A stretch of DNA of 64,000 nt, taken from assembly GCF_029962835.1 (NCBI RefSeq), contig NC_080577.1:29556501-29620500 (forward strand), given 5' to 3'. The translations under genes and the position numbers were made by a program. The stretch's first letter is position 1. Each line of letters starts with the position of its first letter. This document shows positions 12,226-21,613 of this stretch, in pieces. The stretch comes from Magnolia sinica. Taxonomy: Eukaryota > Streptophyta > Magnoliopsida > Magnoliales > Magnoliaceae. Under the pieces are notes generated by a model, which saw only the letters and a program-made list of their open reading frames with translations, had not been told where the DNA came from and searched no databases.

Positions 12226-15200
12226 TTAGGTTATAGCTTTAGGGAATTGAGAATAGGTTAAGGTTTAGGTTTAAAAAATCAGGTTCTGGTGCGGGTTCGG
12301 TATCGGGTTTAGGTTTGGGTTTTCAAGTTTAGGTTTAAGTTTAGGTTAGGGAGTTGAGATTAGGATTAGGTGTAGGTTTAGGTTTAAGGATTTGAGATTA
12401 CATTTAGGTTTTAGGTTTAGGTTATATGTTTAGGTTTAGGTTATAAGTATAGGTTATAGGTTTAGATTTAAGTTAGGTTATAGGTTAAGGTTTAGGGAAT
12501 TGAGAATAGGTTAAGGTTTAGGTTTAAGTTAGGTCATAGGTTAACGTGTAGGGAATTGAGAATAGGTTAAGGTTTAGGTTTAGGAAAATCGGGTTCGGGT
12601 TCGGGTTCGGGTTTAGGTTTGGGGTTTCAAGTTTAGGTTTAGGTTAAGGAGTTGAGATTAGGATTAGGTGTAGGTGCAGGTTTAGGAATTTGAGAATACA
12701 TTTAGGTTATAAGTGTCGATTATAGGTTTAGGTTATAAGTGTAGGTTAAAGGTTATACCTTTAGGGATTTGAGAATAGGTTAAGGTCTAGGTTTAGGAAA
12801 TCAGGTTGGGGTTCAGGATCGGGTTTAGGTTTGGGTTTTCAAGTTTAGGTTTAGGTTTAGGTTAGGGAGTTGAGATTAAGATTAGGTATAGGTTTAGGTT
12901 TGAGGATTTAAGAATACATTTAGGTTTTAGGTTTAGGTTTAGGTTTAGGTTTAGGTTTTAGGTATTAAGTTTAGGTTAAGGTTATAGGTTTAGGTTAGGT
13001 TTAGGTTATAGGTTATAGCTTTAGGGAATTGAGAATAGGTTAAGGTTTAGGTTTAGTTTTAGGAAATCGGGTTCGGGATTGGGTTTAGGTTTGGGTTTTC
13101 AAGTCTAGGTTTATATTTAGGTTAGGAAGTTGAGATTAGGATTATGTGTAGGTTTAGGTTTAGAGATTTGAGAATACATTTAGGTTTTAAATTTAGGTTT
13201 TGGTTTAGGTTATAGGTTTAGGTTTTGGTTTTAAGTTTAGGTTAAGGTTATAAGTTTAGGTTATTGGGTTATAGGTTATAGGTTAAGGTTTAGGTTATAA
13301 GTTAAGGTTTAGGTTAAGGTTATATGTTTTGGTTTAGGTTTAGATTTTAGGTTTAGGTTAAGGTTATAGGTTTAGGTTAAGTTTAGATTTAGGTTATAGG
13401 TTATAGGTTGTAGGTTTAGGGAATTGAGAATAGGTTAAGGTTTAGGTTTAGGAAATTGGGTTCGGGTTCGGGTTTAGGTTTGGGTTTTGAAGTTTATGTT
13501 TAGGCTAAGGAGTTGAGATTGGGATTAGGTGTAAATTTAGGTTTAACGATTTGAGAATACATTTAGGTTTTAGGTTTAGGTTTAGGTTTTAGTTTATAGG
13601 TTTAAGTTTAGGCTTAGGTTTTAGGCTTAGGTTAAGGTTAAGGTTAGGTTATAGGTTATAAGTTTAGGTTTAGGTTATAGGTTTTGGTTATAGGTTATAG
13701 GTTATAGCTTTAGGGATTTGAGAATACATTTAGGTTTTAGGTTGTAAGTGTAGGTTATAGGTTTAGGTTTAAGTTAGGTTATAGGTTAAGGTTTAGGGAA
13801 TTGAGAATAGGTTAAGGTTTAGGTTTAGGGATTTGAGAATACATTTAGGTTGTAGGTTTAGGTTTAGGTTCTAGGCTTAGGTTTAGGTATAGGTTTTAGG
13901 TTATAGGTTATAGGTTATAGCTTTAGGGAATTGAAAATAGGTTAAGGTTTAGGTTTAGGTTTAGGTTATAGGTTTTGGTTTAGGTTTAGGTTATAGGTTT
14001 AAGTTTAGGTTATAGGTTATAGGTTTTGGTTTAGTTTAAGGTTATAGGTTTTGGTTTAGGTTTAAGTCTAGGTTTTAGGTTTAGGTTAAGGTTATAGTTT
14101 TAAGTTATAGGTTTTGGTTAAGGTTATAGGTTTTGGTTTAGGTTAAGGTTATAGGTTTTGGTTTAGGTTATAGGTTTAAGTTATAGGTTTAGGTTAGGTT
14201 TAGGTTTAGGTTATAGGTTGTAGCTTTAGGGAATTGAGAATAGGTTAAGGTTTAGGTTTAGGACATCGGGTTGGGGTTCGGGATCGGGTGTAAGTTTGGA
14301 TTTTCAAGTTTAGTTTAGGTTTAGGTTAGGGAGTTGAGATTAGGATTAGGTGTAGGTTTACGTTTAGGGATTTGAGAATACATTTAGGTTTTAGGTTTTG
14401 GTTTAAGTTTTAGGTTTGGGTTTAGGCTTTAGTTTATAGGTTTAAGTTTAGGTTTTAGGTTTAGGTTAAGGTTAGGTTTGAGGTTATAAGTTTAGGTAAC
14501 AGGTTATAGGTTATAGGTTAAGGTTTAGGTTATAGATTTTGGTTTAGGTTAATGTTATCGGTTTTGCTTTAGGTTTAGATCTAGGTTTTAAGTTTAAGTC
14601 AAGGTTATAGGTTTAGGTTAGGTTTAGGTTTAGGTTTAGGTTATAGGTTATAGCTTTAGGGAATTGAGAATAGGTCAAGGTTTAGGTTTAGGTTTAGGCT
14701 AGGGAATTGAGATTAGGATTAGGTGTAGATTTAAGTTTAGGAATTTCAGAACACATTTGGGTTTTAGGTTTAGGTTATAGGATATAAGTTTAGGTTAAGG
14801 TTTAGCTCATAGGTTTTGGTTTAGATTAAGGTTATAGATTTAGGTTTGGAAAATCGGGTTCGGGTTCGGGTTCGGGTTCGAGATCGGGTTTAGGTTTGGG
14901 TTTTCAAGTTTAGGTTTAGGTTTAGGTTGGGGACTTGAGAATACATTTAGGTTTTAGGTTATAGCTTTAAGGAATTGAGAATAGGTTAAGGTTAAGGTTA
15001 TAAGTCTAGGTTTAGGTTATAGGTTAAGGTTAAGGTTTAAGTTATAGGTATAGGTTTAGGTTATAGGTTAAGGTTTAGGTTTAGGAAATTGGGTTCGGAT
15101 TCGGGATCAGGTTTAAGTTTGGGTTATAGGTATAGGTATTGGGATTTGAGAATAGGTTTAGGTTATGGTTATGAGTCTAGGTTTAGGTTATAGGTTAAGG

Positions 15201-17375
15201 TTTAGGTTTAGGCTATAGGTATAGGTTTAGGTTATAAGTTAAGGTTTAGGTTTAGGAAATCGAGTTCGAGTTCGAGATCGGGTTTAGGTTTGGGTTATAG
15301 GTATAGATTTTGGAATTTGAGAATAGGTTTAGGTTAAGGTTGTAAGTATAGACTATAGGTAAAGGTTAAGGTTTAGGTTTCGGCTATAAGTATAGGTTTT
15401 AGAATTTGAAAATAGGTTTAGGTTAAGGTTATGAGTCTAGATTTAAGTTATAGGTTAAGGTTTAGGTTTAGGTTATAGGTTAATGTCTAGGTTTAGAAAA
15501 TCGGGTTCAGGTTCGGGATCGGGATTAGGTTTGGGTTATAGGTATCGGTTTTGGGATTTGAGAATAGGTTTAGGTTAAGGTTGTAAGTATAAGTTATAGG
15601 TTAAGGTTAAGGTTTAGGTTTCGGCTATAAGTATAAGTTTTGAGATTTGAGAATAGGTTTAAGTTAAGGTTATAAGTTTAGGTTTAGGTTTAGGAAATCG
15701 GGTTCGGGTTCGGGTTCGGGATCGGGTTTAGGTTTGGGTTATAGGTATAGGTTTTTGGATTTGAAAATAGGTTTAGGTTAAGGTTACGAGTCTAGGTTTA
15801 AGTTATAGGTTAAGGTTTAGGTTTAGGCTATAAGTATAGGTATAGGTTATAGGTTAAGGTTTAGGTTTAGGAAATCGGGTTCGGGTTCAGGATCGTGTTT
15901 AGGTTTGGGTTATAGGCATAGGTTTTGGGATTTGAGAATAGGTTTAGGTTAAGGTTGTAAGTATAGGTTATAGGTTAAGGTTAAGGATTAGGTTTCGGCT
16001 ATAAGTATAGGTTTTGGGATTTGAGAATAGGTTTAGATTAAGGTTATAAGTCTAGGTTTAGGTTATAGGTTAAGGTATAGGTTTAGGTTATAGGTATAGG
16101 TTTAGGTTATACGTTAAGGTTTAGGTTTAGGAAATCGGGTTCGGGATCACGTTTAGGTTTGGGTTATAGGCATAGGTTTTGGGATTTGAGAATAGGTTTA
16201 GTTTAAGGTTGTAAATATAGGTTATAAGTTAAGGTTAAGGTTTAGGTTTCGGCTATAAGTATAGGTTTTGGGATTTGAGAATAGGTTTAGGTTAAGGTTA
16301 TAAGTCTAGGTTTAGGTTATAGGTTAAGGTTTAGGTTTAGGTTATAGGTTAAGGTTTAGGTTTAAGTTATAGGTATAGGTTTAGGTTATACATTAAGGTT
16401 TAGGTTTAGAAAATTGGGTTCGGGTTCGGGACCGGGTTTAGGTTTGGGTTATAAGTATAGGTATTGGGATTTGAGAATAGGTGTAGGTTAAGGTTATGAG
16501 TCTAGGTTTAGATTATAGGTTATGGTTTAGGTTTAGGCTATAGGTATAAGTTTAGGTTATAGGTCAAGGTTTAGTTTTAGAAAATCGGGTTCGGGTTCGG
16601 GATCGGGTTTAGGTTTAGGTTATAAGTATAGGTTATAGGTTATGAGAATAAGTTTAGTTAAGGTTATGAGTCTAGGTTTAGGTTATAGGTTTTGTTTTAG
16701 GTTTAGGCTATAGGTATAGGTTTAGGTTATAAGTTTAGGGAATGGTTTAGGAAATCGGGTTCGGGTTTGAGATTGGGTTTAGGTTTTGGGATTTGAGAAT
16801 AGGTTTAGGTTAAGGCTGTAAGTATAGGTTATAAGTTAAGGTTAAGGTTTAGGTTTCGACTATAAGTATAGATTTTAGGATTTGAGAATAGGTTTAGGTT
16901 AAGGTTATAAGTCTAGGTTTAGGTTATAGGTTAAGGTTTAGGTTTAGGTTATAGTTATAGATTTAGGTTAAGGTTATATGTTAAGGTTAAGGTTATAGGT
17001 TTAGGTTTAGGTTTAGGTTAAGTTTATAGGTTTAGGTTTAGGTTAGGTTATAGGTTATAGGTTCAGGTTTAGGTTATAGTTATAGGTTTTGGGATTTGAG
17101 AATAGGTTTAGGTTATAGGTTTAGGTTTAGGTTATAGTTATAGGTTATACCTTTAGGGAATTGAGAATAGGTCAAGGTTTAGGTTTAGGAAATCGGGTTC
17201 GGGTTTGGGACCGGATTTAGGTTTGGGTTTTCAAGTTTAGTTTTAGGTTTAGGCTAAGGAGTTGAGATTAGGATTAGGTGTAGGTTTAGGTTTAGGCATT
17301 TGAGAATACATTAAGGTTTAGGTTTAGGTTTTGGGATTTGAGAATAGGTTTAGGTTTAGGTTTAAGGATTTGAGA
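12226..17375 (+). repeat. Degenerate telomere-like TTTAGG array with higher-order units (5.1 kb)
   Basis: The + strand is built almost wholly from GGTTTA, GGTTATA, GGTTAAG and GGTTTTGG words and is very poor in C. The basic word is TTTAGG, one G short of the plant telomere repeat TTTAGGG. Higher-order structure is clear. In the left half, GAATTGAGAATAGG recurs near 12,244, 12,498, 12,553, 13,026, 13,421, 13,798, 14,231, 14,661 and 14,972, mixed with GAGTTGAGATTAGGATTAGG and AATCGGGTTCGGG. In the right half (about 15,130-17,130) a different unit, with GGGATTTGAGAATAGG and GGTTATAGGTATAGG, recurs every 90-280 bp. No protein is plausible. It occupies the place where most of the CACTA transposase gene should be. 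Confidence 0.9.
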
Positions 17376-17399
17376 ATGTGAGAAGTACAGGACCACACA

Positions 17400-18034
17400 A
17401 AATAGTGGGGTGGTTGTGAAGGGAACAAATGAGGAGGATGAAATTGACTCTTATAGCATTTTGACAGATATTATTAAGCTGAGTTATTGTATGAGAAAGC
17501 GAGTGTACTTATTTAGATGTGATTGGTGGGACATTGAAAATAAAAAAGTTGGGAATACAGACTGACAACTACTTTACGAGCGTAAATTTATCTCGGAAGT
17601 GGTTTAAGGACGACCCATTTGTCCTCGCCAGCCAAGCCGAACAAGTATTTTATCTCGCTGATACCAAGTTAGGCGGCTCTTGGCACGTGGTGCAGAAAAT
17701 AAAGCCCAGGAATGTATTTGACGTTCCCATATCAGAAGTTGAAGATAGCGAGGACAGGAGAAATGACACGTTTATGGTTAAAGAAGCATATCAATAAGAC
17801 ATGTCATCTAGGGATACAGGGACTGATTCAAGTGTTGATATTGATGTGGTGCAATTACATAGAGATGATGTGCCACCTGATCATGTTGATGCCTAAATAA
17901 TACGTGATATTGTTACAGATGATAGCGGTTTCATTGATGACGACGTTACGGACAATGAGGATGAAATACTGATCAGTGATAGTGATGGTGAAGAAATAGC
18001 TCTAAGCGATAGTGATATAGACGACGATTATTAA
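17400..18034 (+). pseudogene. 3' remnant of CACTA TNPD/TNP2-type transposase gene (DUF4216-like)
   Basis: The readable part contains VYLFRCDWWD, then, after a one-base frame change in the A-rich run near 17,545, QTDNYFTSVNLSRKW, DDPFVLASQAEQVFY, DTKLGGSWHVVQKI and PRNVFDVP. This is the conserved C-terminal module (DUF4216 type) found in plant CACTA transposase polyproteins. It is followed by a tail rich in D and E (for example DDSGFIDDDV) and stops at 18,034 after an earlier in-frame TAA at 17,795 and a further one near 17,896. Everything upstream, including the catalytic Tnp2 domain, is missing and replaced by the telomere-like array. The remnant is certain as family. Whether it is still transcribed is unknown. 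Confidence 0.85.
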
Positions 18035-18173
18035 ATGTACACATGATTTACATGTCATTTTTCAATTCGAATAATTTATGTATTTCATATATACGTGAAA
18101 ATTACAAGTCATGATTAATTCTTTTTATTGACTTGTTTATAATCCACATTTGCAGTTAAGTCAATTTCTGATC

Positions 18174-18524
18174 ATGTCCTCCTTAAACCGGAGCGTAGCA
18201 GAATCACGCAACATACTTCATCAGCTGTTGCAGATGGATGTTTCGGTCCTATCTTCTTCTAGTAGGGCCATAGAGATACCCGGTCTGGTCGATGAGTGTA
18301 GAGTGGAATATATTGACGATGACTTAGATGAAAGATTATGCTATCTCAAAGAAATTCCAGGGCTGATGGAGATATATAACCGCGGAAAACGAGATATGGA
18401 AGATGCGACTCTGTCACTTGCACATCTGAATGGAGTCCCAAGAGACCAGATATCTCCTATTGTGACTGGCATGTTGGCTGTAAATATGTTGAGTGCTTCG
18501 CACGAAATGACATATGCTTCTTAA
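18174..18524 (+). CDS. Small open reading frame inside the CACTA element, 116 residues, function unknown
   Basis: The frame runs from ATG 18,174 to TAA 18,522-18,524 without interruption. A good splice acceptor (TTTGCAG, ending 18,155) lies just upstream, and the frame stays open through it, so this may be an exon and not a complete gene. The product starts MSSLNRSVAESRNI, has a serine-rich stretch, an acidic patch (YIDDDLDERL) and no membrane segment. I recognise no domain. It lies between the transposase remnant and the second CACTA gene, on the same strand, where some CACTA elements carry accessory frames. It is the only frame in the element that is not visibly broken. It may equally be chance survival of a degraded exon. 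Confidence 0.4.
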   Translation: MSSLNRSVAESRNILHQLLQMDVSVLSSSSRAIEIPGLVDECRVEYIDDDLDERLCYLKEIPGLMEIYNRGKRDMEDATLSLAHLNGVPRDQISPIVTGMLAVNMLSASHEMTYAS

Positions 18525-18800
18525 GTATACGATAGCTTACGCAGGGAGTACTTCAAAATATGTGTATTTAATATAGAATGACAATATATAATGGAATTTC
18601 TAATGATTATAAATTAAAGTTTACAGTTTTATTATATTCTGCTTGCATTATAGTGTAATGGTCTAATCATATTTTAATCATCTCTCTAAGCATAAACACA
18701 TGCATTGTACCGTCAACACTACTTGTACAATGTTTTAGTATATTCCACTTATATTGACATTGTTTAAATTTATAAGTTCGTAGCTCGCACATATTCAGTA

Positions 18801-20476
18801 ATGGCACCAGGTGGGAGAGTACGTCGTTCGCGCACTGGATCTACCCCTTCTACTCGTGAAGTGACGGAGCCAGCATCGCCGTCACATGTTGCATCGCGGG
18901 CGTCTGATCCCTCAGTCGCGCATACACCGGGCACTGCATGTAAGTATAGGCGTATATTTCTTTTAATGATTTCTGTTTATGTTTAAACTTATATATTTCT
19001 TTTGCAACAGCATCGTCGAGCAGTCGACGAGGACGTGGACTCACGCGTGGGTTGCTTTTAAAGCGACTTACGCGTGAGGCTAGGGTGATGGTAGAGTTCC
19101 CACAGGACTGCATTAGACCTGTTGGGAACAATGCCATGTTGTTTACGTCAGAGGTCGGTGTCTTATGCCGATCTCTGATCCCCCCACCACTCCCCGTTGG
19201 GGGGACGTGACAGATGATGTGCGGCAGCTCATACGTCAACGCCTTCAGGTAAATTTTAGTAAATTAAAATTTATTTTATAAAAGTTTATTTACAGTTAAG
19301 TTATTTTCTTAATAAGTTTATTATCTTAATCTATTATTTACAAAACTGCAGGATAAATTTGACTTGGATTTGAGTGTTTCGCACATCTCTCATGCTGTCG
19401 ACGACATGATGAAGGAGCGGTTCAAGGATTACCGCAGTAAGTTACACCAGCAATACAAGCGGTGTATGAGCCACGAGGAGGCCGTATAGTCCGCACCACT
19501 GCACGTGACCGATGAGGACTGGCGGATACTCTGCGATAGGTTTTCGTCTGATTCTTTTCAGGTAATATTTACATATTTATGATATCTTAACGTAATAATT
19601 AAATTCACAATTAATAACAATGTATTATGAATAACGTGTTCAGAAGAGGAGCAAAATAAATTCTGACAATAGAGGAAAGTTAGAAGTGAACCACGTAGCT
19701 GGTTCAAAGTTATTTGTATGACTTCGTCACGACATGGTAAGAAAGTACTGGTAATTATTATATTTATATATTCTTTCCATGCATTTATATTAATTCTATT
19801 GTCTTTTCAATTGCGCAGCGAGATTCCGTCACTGGCCAGGAGCCCGGACCAGTAGACTTCTACAAAGGGACTCACTGTCGGCAGGCGACAGGATCTTGGG
19901 TACATCCTAGAGCCAGCGAGATTTGGGTAAAGATCCTTACATTGTAAAATTTATTTGCATTAAATTATAATAATGTCATTTATTATGAAAATTCATATGT
20001 TTTCATTACAGGAGGAGATGAACACCTTACGCAGTCAGCCCACTCCCGATGGTACTTAGCGGAGTGAGCCAGAGATCCTGAGTCAGGTGCCAAGCTCATG
20101 GCACCTGCTAGAGCTGCCTCCAGCAGATCCATCGTCGTTGGCGACAGCGCCGTACGCCGAGCTGATACTGCAGAGAGAGAGGTTCAGCAGCTACGGGTCG
20201 TCGTCGATGACATCAAAGATCAGCTAGACAGACAGAGGGAGGAGCAGACGAGGCAGAGGGAGGAGCAGGAGAGGAGGATGGAGAGGAGCTGGCGAGGCAG
20301 AGGGAGGAGCAGGAGAGGAGGATGGACGATCAGCTGGCGAGGCAGAGGGAGGAGTAAGAGAGGAGGATGGAGGAGATGCGGGTGGAGCATGAGCGACGGA
20401 TGATGGAGATGTTTCAGGTTATCGCTGCACGCTTATCCACTGATGCCCCAGCTCCTCCGCCTTCATCTGTGTGATT
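18801..20476 (+). pseudogene. Broken second CACTA gene (TNPA/Transposase_24-like), about six exons
   Basis: Exons can be followed by splice signals: from ATG 18,801 to a GTAAGT donor near 18,940; 19,012-19,248; 19,352-19,560; about 19,644-19,737; about 19,820-19,926; and from about 20,012 to the stop at 20,474-20,476. The reading includes MVEFPQDCIRPVG, SEVGVLCRSLIPP, DDVRQLIRQRLQ, a GKLEVNHVAGSKLFV segment and TGQEPGPVDFYKGTH, the pattern of the Transposase_24 (Ptta/En/Spm) family, ending in a coiled coil rich in REEQERRM. Damage includes a frameshift in the C-rich run near 19,180-19,200, TAG in the third exon near 19,487, TGA near 19,718 where the family has R, TAG near 20,057, and a one-base shift in the coiled coil near 20,283. 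The coiled coil itself is a minisatellite of roughly 45 bp units. The family protein binds subterminal repeats; this copy cannot make it intact. Confidence 0.8.
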
Positions 20477-20524
20477 TTTTTATATATTTGTTTATTAGGT
20501 TAAGTTTTGAATGAATGTGATGCG

Positions 20525-20690
20525 GATAAGATTGTTTGTGTTTGGATGAATGTAGTTTATATTTGGGTTTGGGTTAATTTAATTAGATGGATGTGAATGT
20601 GAATATGATGATATATATATATATAATAGGTGTATATCAGGATGAATATGATGAAATATATTGTTAACAGGTGTATATCAGGAATTTAAT
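20525..20690. repeat. Right-hand partner of the inverted segment at 11,966-12,165
   Basis: It contains AGATTGTTTGTGTTTGGATG, GATGGATGTGAATGTGAAT and ACAGGTGTATATCAGGA, all reverse complements of words at the left end. It lies directly after the stop of the second gene, so it is probably that gene's 3' untranslated region. Confidence 0.8.
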
Positions 20691-20729
20691 ACGGAATTTT
20701 AAGAGGTATATTTTTTATTAAAAAAAAAA

Positions 20730-21610
20730 GACTTTTAGCAACGAAAATATTCATAGCTAAAAGTATTGTAGTTTATTTTTACTTCAAAAGTTTTTTAACG
20801 ACGAAAATTTTCGTTGCTAAGATGTAACGAATTTTTTGGCAGCGAAAACTTTCGCTGCCAAAGCTCATGTAAAGGTTTTTACCGAGGAAAATTATCGTTG
20901 CTAGAAAGGAACAAATTTTTAGCAGCGAATATTTTCGCTGCTAAAAGTCTTGTATAGTTTTTTTTGCGACGAAAATATTCGTCGCTAAAAACTGAACTAC
21001 TTCTACCAGCGAAAATTTTCGCTGCTAAAAGTCTTGTACAGTTTTTTTTGCGACGAAAATTATCATCACTAGAAAGGAACGAATTTTTGGCAGCGAAACT
21101 TTTCGCTGCTAAAAGTCTTGTATATTTTTTTTTGCGACGAAAATTTTCGTCACTAAAAATTGAACTACTTTTTGCAACAAAAATTTTCGCTGCTAAAAAG
21201 CCTTGCACAGTTTTTTTGCGACGAAAATAGTCGCCGCCAAAAGTAATGAATTTTTAGCAGCGAAACTTTTTGTTGCTAAAAGTCATGTATATGTTGTTTG
21301 CGACGAAAATATTCGTCGCTAAAAACTTAATAATACTTTTAGCAGCGAAAAGTTTCACTGCTAAAAGTCTTGTACAGTTTTTTTGGTGACGAAACCTTTC
21401 GTCGCTAAAAGTAACGAATTTTTAGCAGCGAAAATTTTCGCTGCTAAAAGTCTTGTACAGTTTTTTTTAGCGACGAAAATTTTCGTCGCTAAAAGCCTTG
21501 CTTTAACGACGATTTCGATTTTTCGCCGTTAAAATCCATGCACGTCGGTCTTTTAGCGACGATGTTAGCGACGAAAATTTTCGTCGCTAAAAGGGGTATT
21601 TCTTGTAGTG
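20730..21610. repeat. Right subterminal palindrome array and terminal repeat
   Basis: About fifteen palindromes. Here TTTTAGCGACGAAA-type units alternate with TTTTAGCAGCGAAA/TTTCGCTGCTAAA units, and spacers such as GTCTTGTACAG recur. The left array alternates with a different variant (AGCTACG). The array ends in GGGGTATTTCTTGTAGTG, the right terminus. Confidence 0.88.
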
Positions 21611-21613
21611 AGA

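Larger units (their letters stand above)
10996..21610 (+). mobile_element. CACTA (En/Spm) DNA transposon, complete but dead (10,615 bp)
   Basis: The right end, read inward, starts CACTACAAGAAA, the signature of plant CACTA elements. The left end starts CATTACAAGAAA, one mismatch away. Both then run into TTTTAGCGACGAAA. The 3 bp target duplication AGA is present on both sides (10993-10995 and 21611-21613). Inside, in order, are: a left array of palindromes; an AT-rich segment inverted relative to the right end; a 5.1 kb TTTAGG-like array; the 3' remnant of a TNPD/TNP2-type transposase; a small open frame; a broken multi-exon second gene; and a right palindrome array. Gene order and strand match the family layout. 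Most of the first gene is absent and both genes carry stops or frameshifts, so the copy cannot supply its own transposase. It could only be moved in trans. Confidence 0.93.

Noticed and set aside
12226-17375. True telomere or chromosome end
   Set aside because: The repeats are degenerate, lack the regular TTTAGGG unit, lie between the two ends of a CACTA element, and unique DNA continues on both sides.
12226-17375. CRISPR-like or spaced-repeat array
   Set aside because: The repeats are short, variable words in higher-order units with no constant repeat and unique spacer pattern, and the context is a plant transposon.
18850-19239. 129-residue frame on the - strand
   Set aside because: It is the reverse of exons of the second CACTA gene, whose + strand text matches the family.
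20879-21230. Frames encoding repeats of KIFAAK and similar words on both strands
   Set aside because: They are translations of the palindromic subterminal repeats.
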